A DNA stretch of 64,000 nucleotides from positions 3,596,001-3,660,000 of the forward strand of contig NZ_CP007139.1 in the NCBI RefSeq assembly GCF_000724625.1. The letters run 5' to 3'. Both the position numbers and the translations under genes were made by a program. The notes under the pieces were generated by a model. It was not told the DNA's origin, ran no database searches, and saw nothing but the letters and a program-made list of their open reading frames with translations. Positions 62,380 through 64,000 of the stretch are shown here, piece by piece (positions within the stretch are counted from its first letter, which is position 1; each line of letters starts with the position of its first letter). The DNA comes from Fimbriimonas ginsengisoli Gsoil 348 (GTDB lineage Bacteria > Armatimonadota > Fimbriimonadia > Fimbriimonadales > Fimbriimonadaceae).

Positions 62380-64000
62380 GTGTTAGGCGTCCTCATTACG
62401 TTGGCGGTCGTCGCGGGCTGCGCCGGAGTTGGCGCGGCGCTCGTCCGTCGATGGTCCGAGGCGCTGGACACCGCGTTGCGTCTAGGGATAGGCGGATTGG
62501 TGGGGCTGGGGGTTCTGGGAACCGCTACCCTGTTCATCGGGCTGATTCCCGGGGGCTTTTCTTTCGGGATCTATCTTGTTGGCGCCTACGCGCTGGCCGG
62601 GATCTTTTTGTTAGCTCGAGGAGGAAGGGAGCTTCGATTTGGCTTGCCGAAGGGCCCAGCGGTGCTTGGGCCGTTGGCGATGGCAGTTCTGGTCCTGTTC
62701 ACCTTGGTGGCGGTCCTTGCTCCAAGCGATGGAAACGACTGGGATTCGCTTGCCTACCATTTGGCGGTGCCCAAGCTTTGGCTGGCGGCGGGGCACATTT
62801 ACTCGGTTCCGGCGATTCACCACAGCAATTTTCCCGACGTCATCGACGACCTCTACACCTGGGGGTTGATGTGGGGCGGCCAGGCGGGCGCGAAGGGGTT
62901 TTCTCTCGGCTTTCTCGTCCTCGGCATTCTCGCCACCTTCGGCTTCGCGCGCCAGCGATATGGAGGAACCGCGGGTTGGTGGTCGGCGCTCGCTTTTGCG
63001 ACGGTTCCGGCGATTCTTTGGGAGAGCGGAACCGCCTATATCGATGTCGGGCATGGGCTCTTCGCGGGCCTCGGCATCGCTTTCGCCGCAATCGCGGTAG
63101 CGGACGAGGATCGCCGGTCGCTTTGGCTCGCCGCGGTTTTACTTGGTTTTGCCGCGGCTAGCAAGTACACGGGGCTTCAAACGATCCTAGTCGTTTGTGG
63201 GGCCGTGGTGATCTTCGGCGTCACTCGCCGACAGGTGGCGGATTCCCTGAAGAGCGCGGTGCTGATCGGCCTCGTTTCCGTGGCCATCGCCTCGCCCTGG
63301 CTTATCAAAAACGTGGTGAACGTAGGAAATCCGGTTTATCCGTTCCTGTACGAGCGCTTCGGCGGGGCGAACTGGGACCAGCGGCGGGCCGACATCTACC
63401 GGATTGAGCAGCAAAGCTTCGGCGTCGGGCATAGCCCGACGAATATGGGGCATGCGGTGCTTGGATTGGCTTACCAGCCGGGCCGGTACGTGAATCCAAA
63501 TCAAACGCATGGCGGCGGATCGCCCTTTGGGGCGGCCGGAATCGCGGTGCTGGCGGCGCTCGTCATCTGGCCCCTGAGCGGGCGAGCCCGGCGGTTTGAA
63601 CGGTTCATTCTCGCCAGCTCCGGCATCTTCTTCGTGCTCTGGATATTTCTCAGCCAGCAGAGCCGTTACATCACCACCCTCGCCCCGCCGGCGGCGATTT
63701 TGCTGGGAGGGGCGGCGGTCATGCTGACCCTGCGCCAAGCTGCCATGGCGGTGGCGGTGCTGCAAACCTCCTATACGCTGTGGCTATTTCAGAGTCAGAA
63801 GTTTTCGGACCAGCTTCAGGTTGTGCTCGGGCGGGTTTCGGCGGACGAATATCAGGCGGCGACGATTCCGTTCTTTGAGGCAAGTAAGGCGATCAATCAG
63901 CAGGTCGTTGGAGGGAAGGTCGCACTATACGACGAAGTGTTCGGCAACCTGCTCGATGTTCCGTACATGTGGGCGAACCCGGGCCACAGCACCTTGATCC
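62380..64000 (+). CDS. Large integral membrane protein, glycosyltransferase-39-like, partial
   Basis: At least 540 residues, cut by the window end. GTG 62380 begins LGVLITLAVVAGCAGVGAALV. About ten membrane segments follow. The periplasmic/loop motif APSDGNDWDSLAYHLAVPKLWLAAGHI, with an acidic D-x-x-D-S-L-x-Y-H pattern, and NPVYPFLYERFGG resemble lipid-linked-sugar glycosyltransferases of the GT39/ArnT-like type. The frame is uninterrupted to base 64000. Substrate not readable. Confidence 0.7.
   Translation, partial: MLGVLITLAVVAGCAGVGAALVRRWSEALDTALRLGIGGLVGLGVLGTATLFIGLIPGGFSFGIYLVGAYALAGIFLLARGGRELRFGLPKGPAVLGPLAMAVLVLFTLVAVLAPSDGNDWDSLAYHLAVPKLWLAAGHIYSVPAIHHSNFPDVIDDLYTWGLMWGGQAGAKGFSLGFLVLGILATFGFARQRYGGTAGWWSALAFATVPAILWESGTAYIDVGHGLFAGLGIAFAAIAVADEDRRSLWLAAVLLGFAAASKYTGLQTILVVCGAVVIFGVTRRQVADSLKSAVLIGLVSVAIASPWLIKNVVNVGNPVYPFLYERFGGANWDQRRADIYRIEQQSFGVGHSPTNMGHAVLGLAYQPGRYVNPNQTHGGGSPFGAAGIAVLAALVIWPLSGRARRFERFILASSGIFFVLWIFLSQQSRYITTLAPPAAILLGGAAVMLTLRQAAMAVAVLQTSYTLWLFQSQKFSDQLQVVLGRVSADEYQAATIPFFEASKAINQQVVGGKVALYDEVFGNLLDVPYMWANPGHSTLI

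Noticed and set aside
62451-63161. 236-residue plus-strand ORF in the second frame
   Set aside because: Shadow of the continuous membrane-protein frame from 62380 to the window end.

Overview
The window is about 64 kb of GC-rich bacterial chromosome. The organism is a diderm: it carries a β-barrel LptD/OstA homologue, an LptF/G-type permease, an outer-membrane polysaccharide export protein and PlsY. GTG and TTG starts are common, genes often join through 4-bp ATGA, TTGA or GTGA overlaps, and several promoters sit so close to the start codon that the mRNA should be leaderless. The gene mix fits Armatimonadota (Fimbriimonas-like). That placement is inference, because no 16S or other decisive marker is present.

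Layout. 0-5.3 kb: an Arg/Ala-rich repeat protein, a 1.2-kb gap with two similar 28-codon hydrophobic mini-ORFs, an NfrB-like membrane glycosyltransferase fused to HEAT-like repeats, and a zinc-ribbon membrane protein. 5.3-24.8 kb: a Wzx/Wzy-type exopolysaccharide locus with gmd, an initiating phosphoglycosyltransferase, GT2 and GT4 glycosyltransferases, two hexapeptide acetyltransferases, a Wzy-like polymerase, nonulosonic-acid genes (a short NeuB and a NeuA-KdsC fusion, divergent from a sialyltransferase-like protein), a Wzx flippase, a Wza-like exporter, a Wzc-like tyrosine kinase and a CpsB/YwqE-type phosphatase. 25-27.8 kb: a polysaccharide pyruvyl transferase and an FrhB-family iron-sulfur protein.

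27.8-42.1 kb: a second glycan locus. Eleven tightly coupled minus-strand genes encode two sugar-nucleotide epimerases, an alcohol dehydrogenase, a GT4, three CgeB-like glycosyltransferases, an inositol-phosphate synthase, a CmoB-like methyltransferase, a glycoside hydrolase whose barrel halves are in swapped order, and a histidine phosphatase. A phosphoribosyltransferase-kinase-like fusion converges on the end, and UDP-sugar dehydrogenase diverges from the start. A (GAAGA)6 microsatellite lies in the operon leader. I think this is the best candidate for an undescribed pathway: an inositol-containing, methylated glycan or glycolipid.

42-52 kb: a frameshifted APC-type permease, an ECF sigma factor, small membrane proteins, an ArsR-like regulator with an SRPBCC protein and a near-perfect operator, a large TIR-like/NB-ARC/TPR protein resembling plant immune receptors (probable defence or cell-death protein), and tRNA-Asn. 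52.3-64 kb: a 170-bp MITE-like palindromic element, then core genes (glpX, glnE, plsY, lptF/G, lptD), an ABC-2 permease and a large membrane protein cut off by the window end. Two inverted copies of a roughly 64-bp palindromic repeat lie at 51.3 and 61.4 kb.
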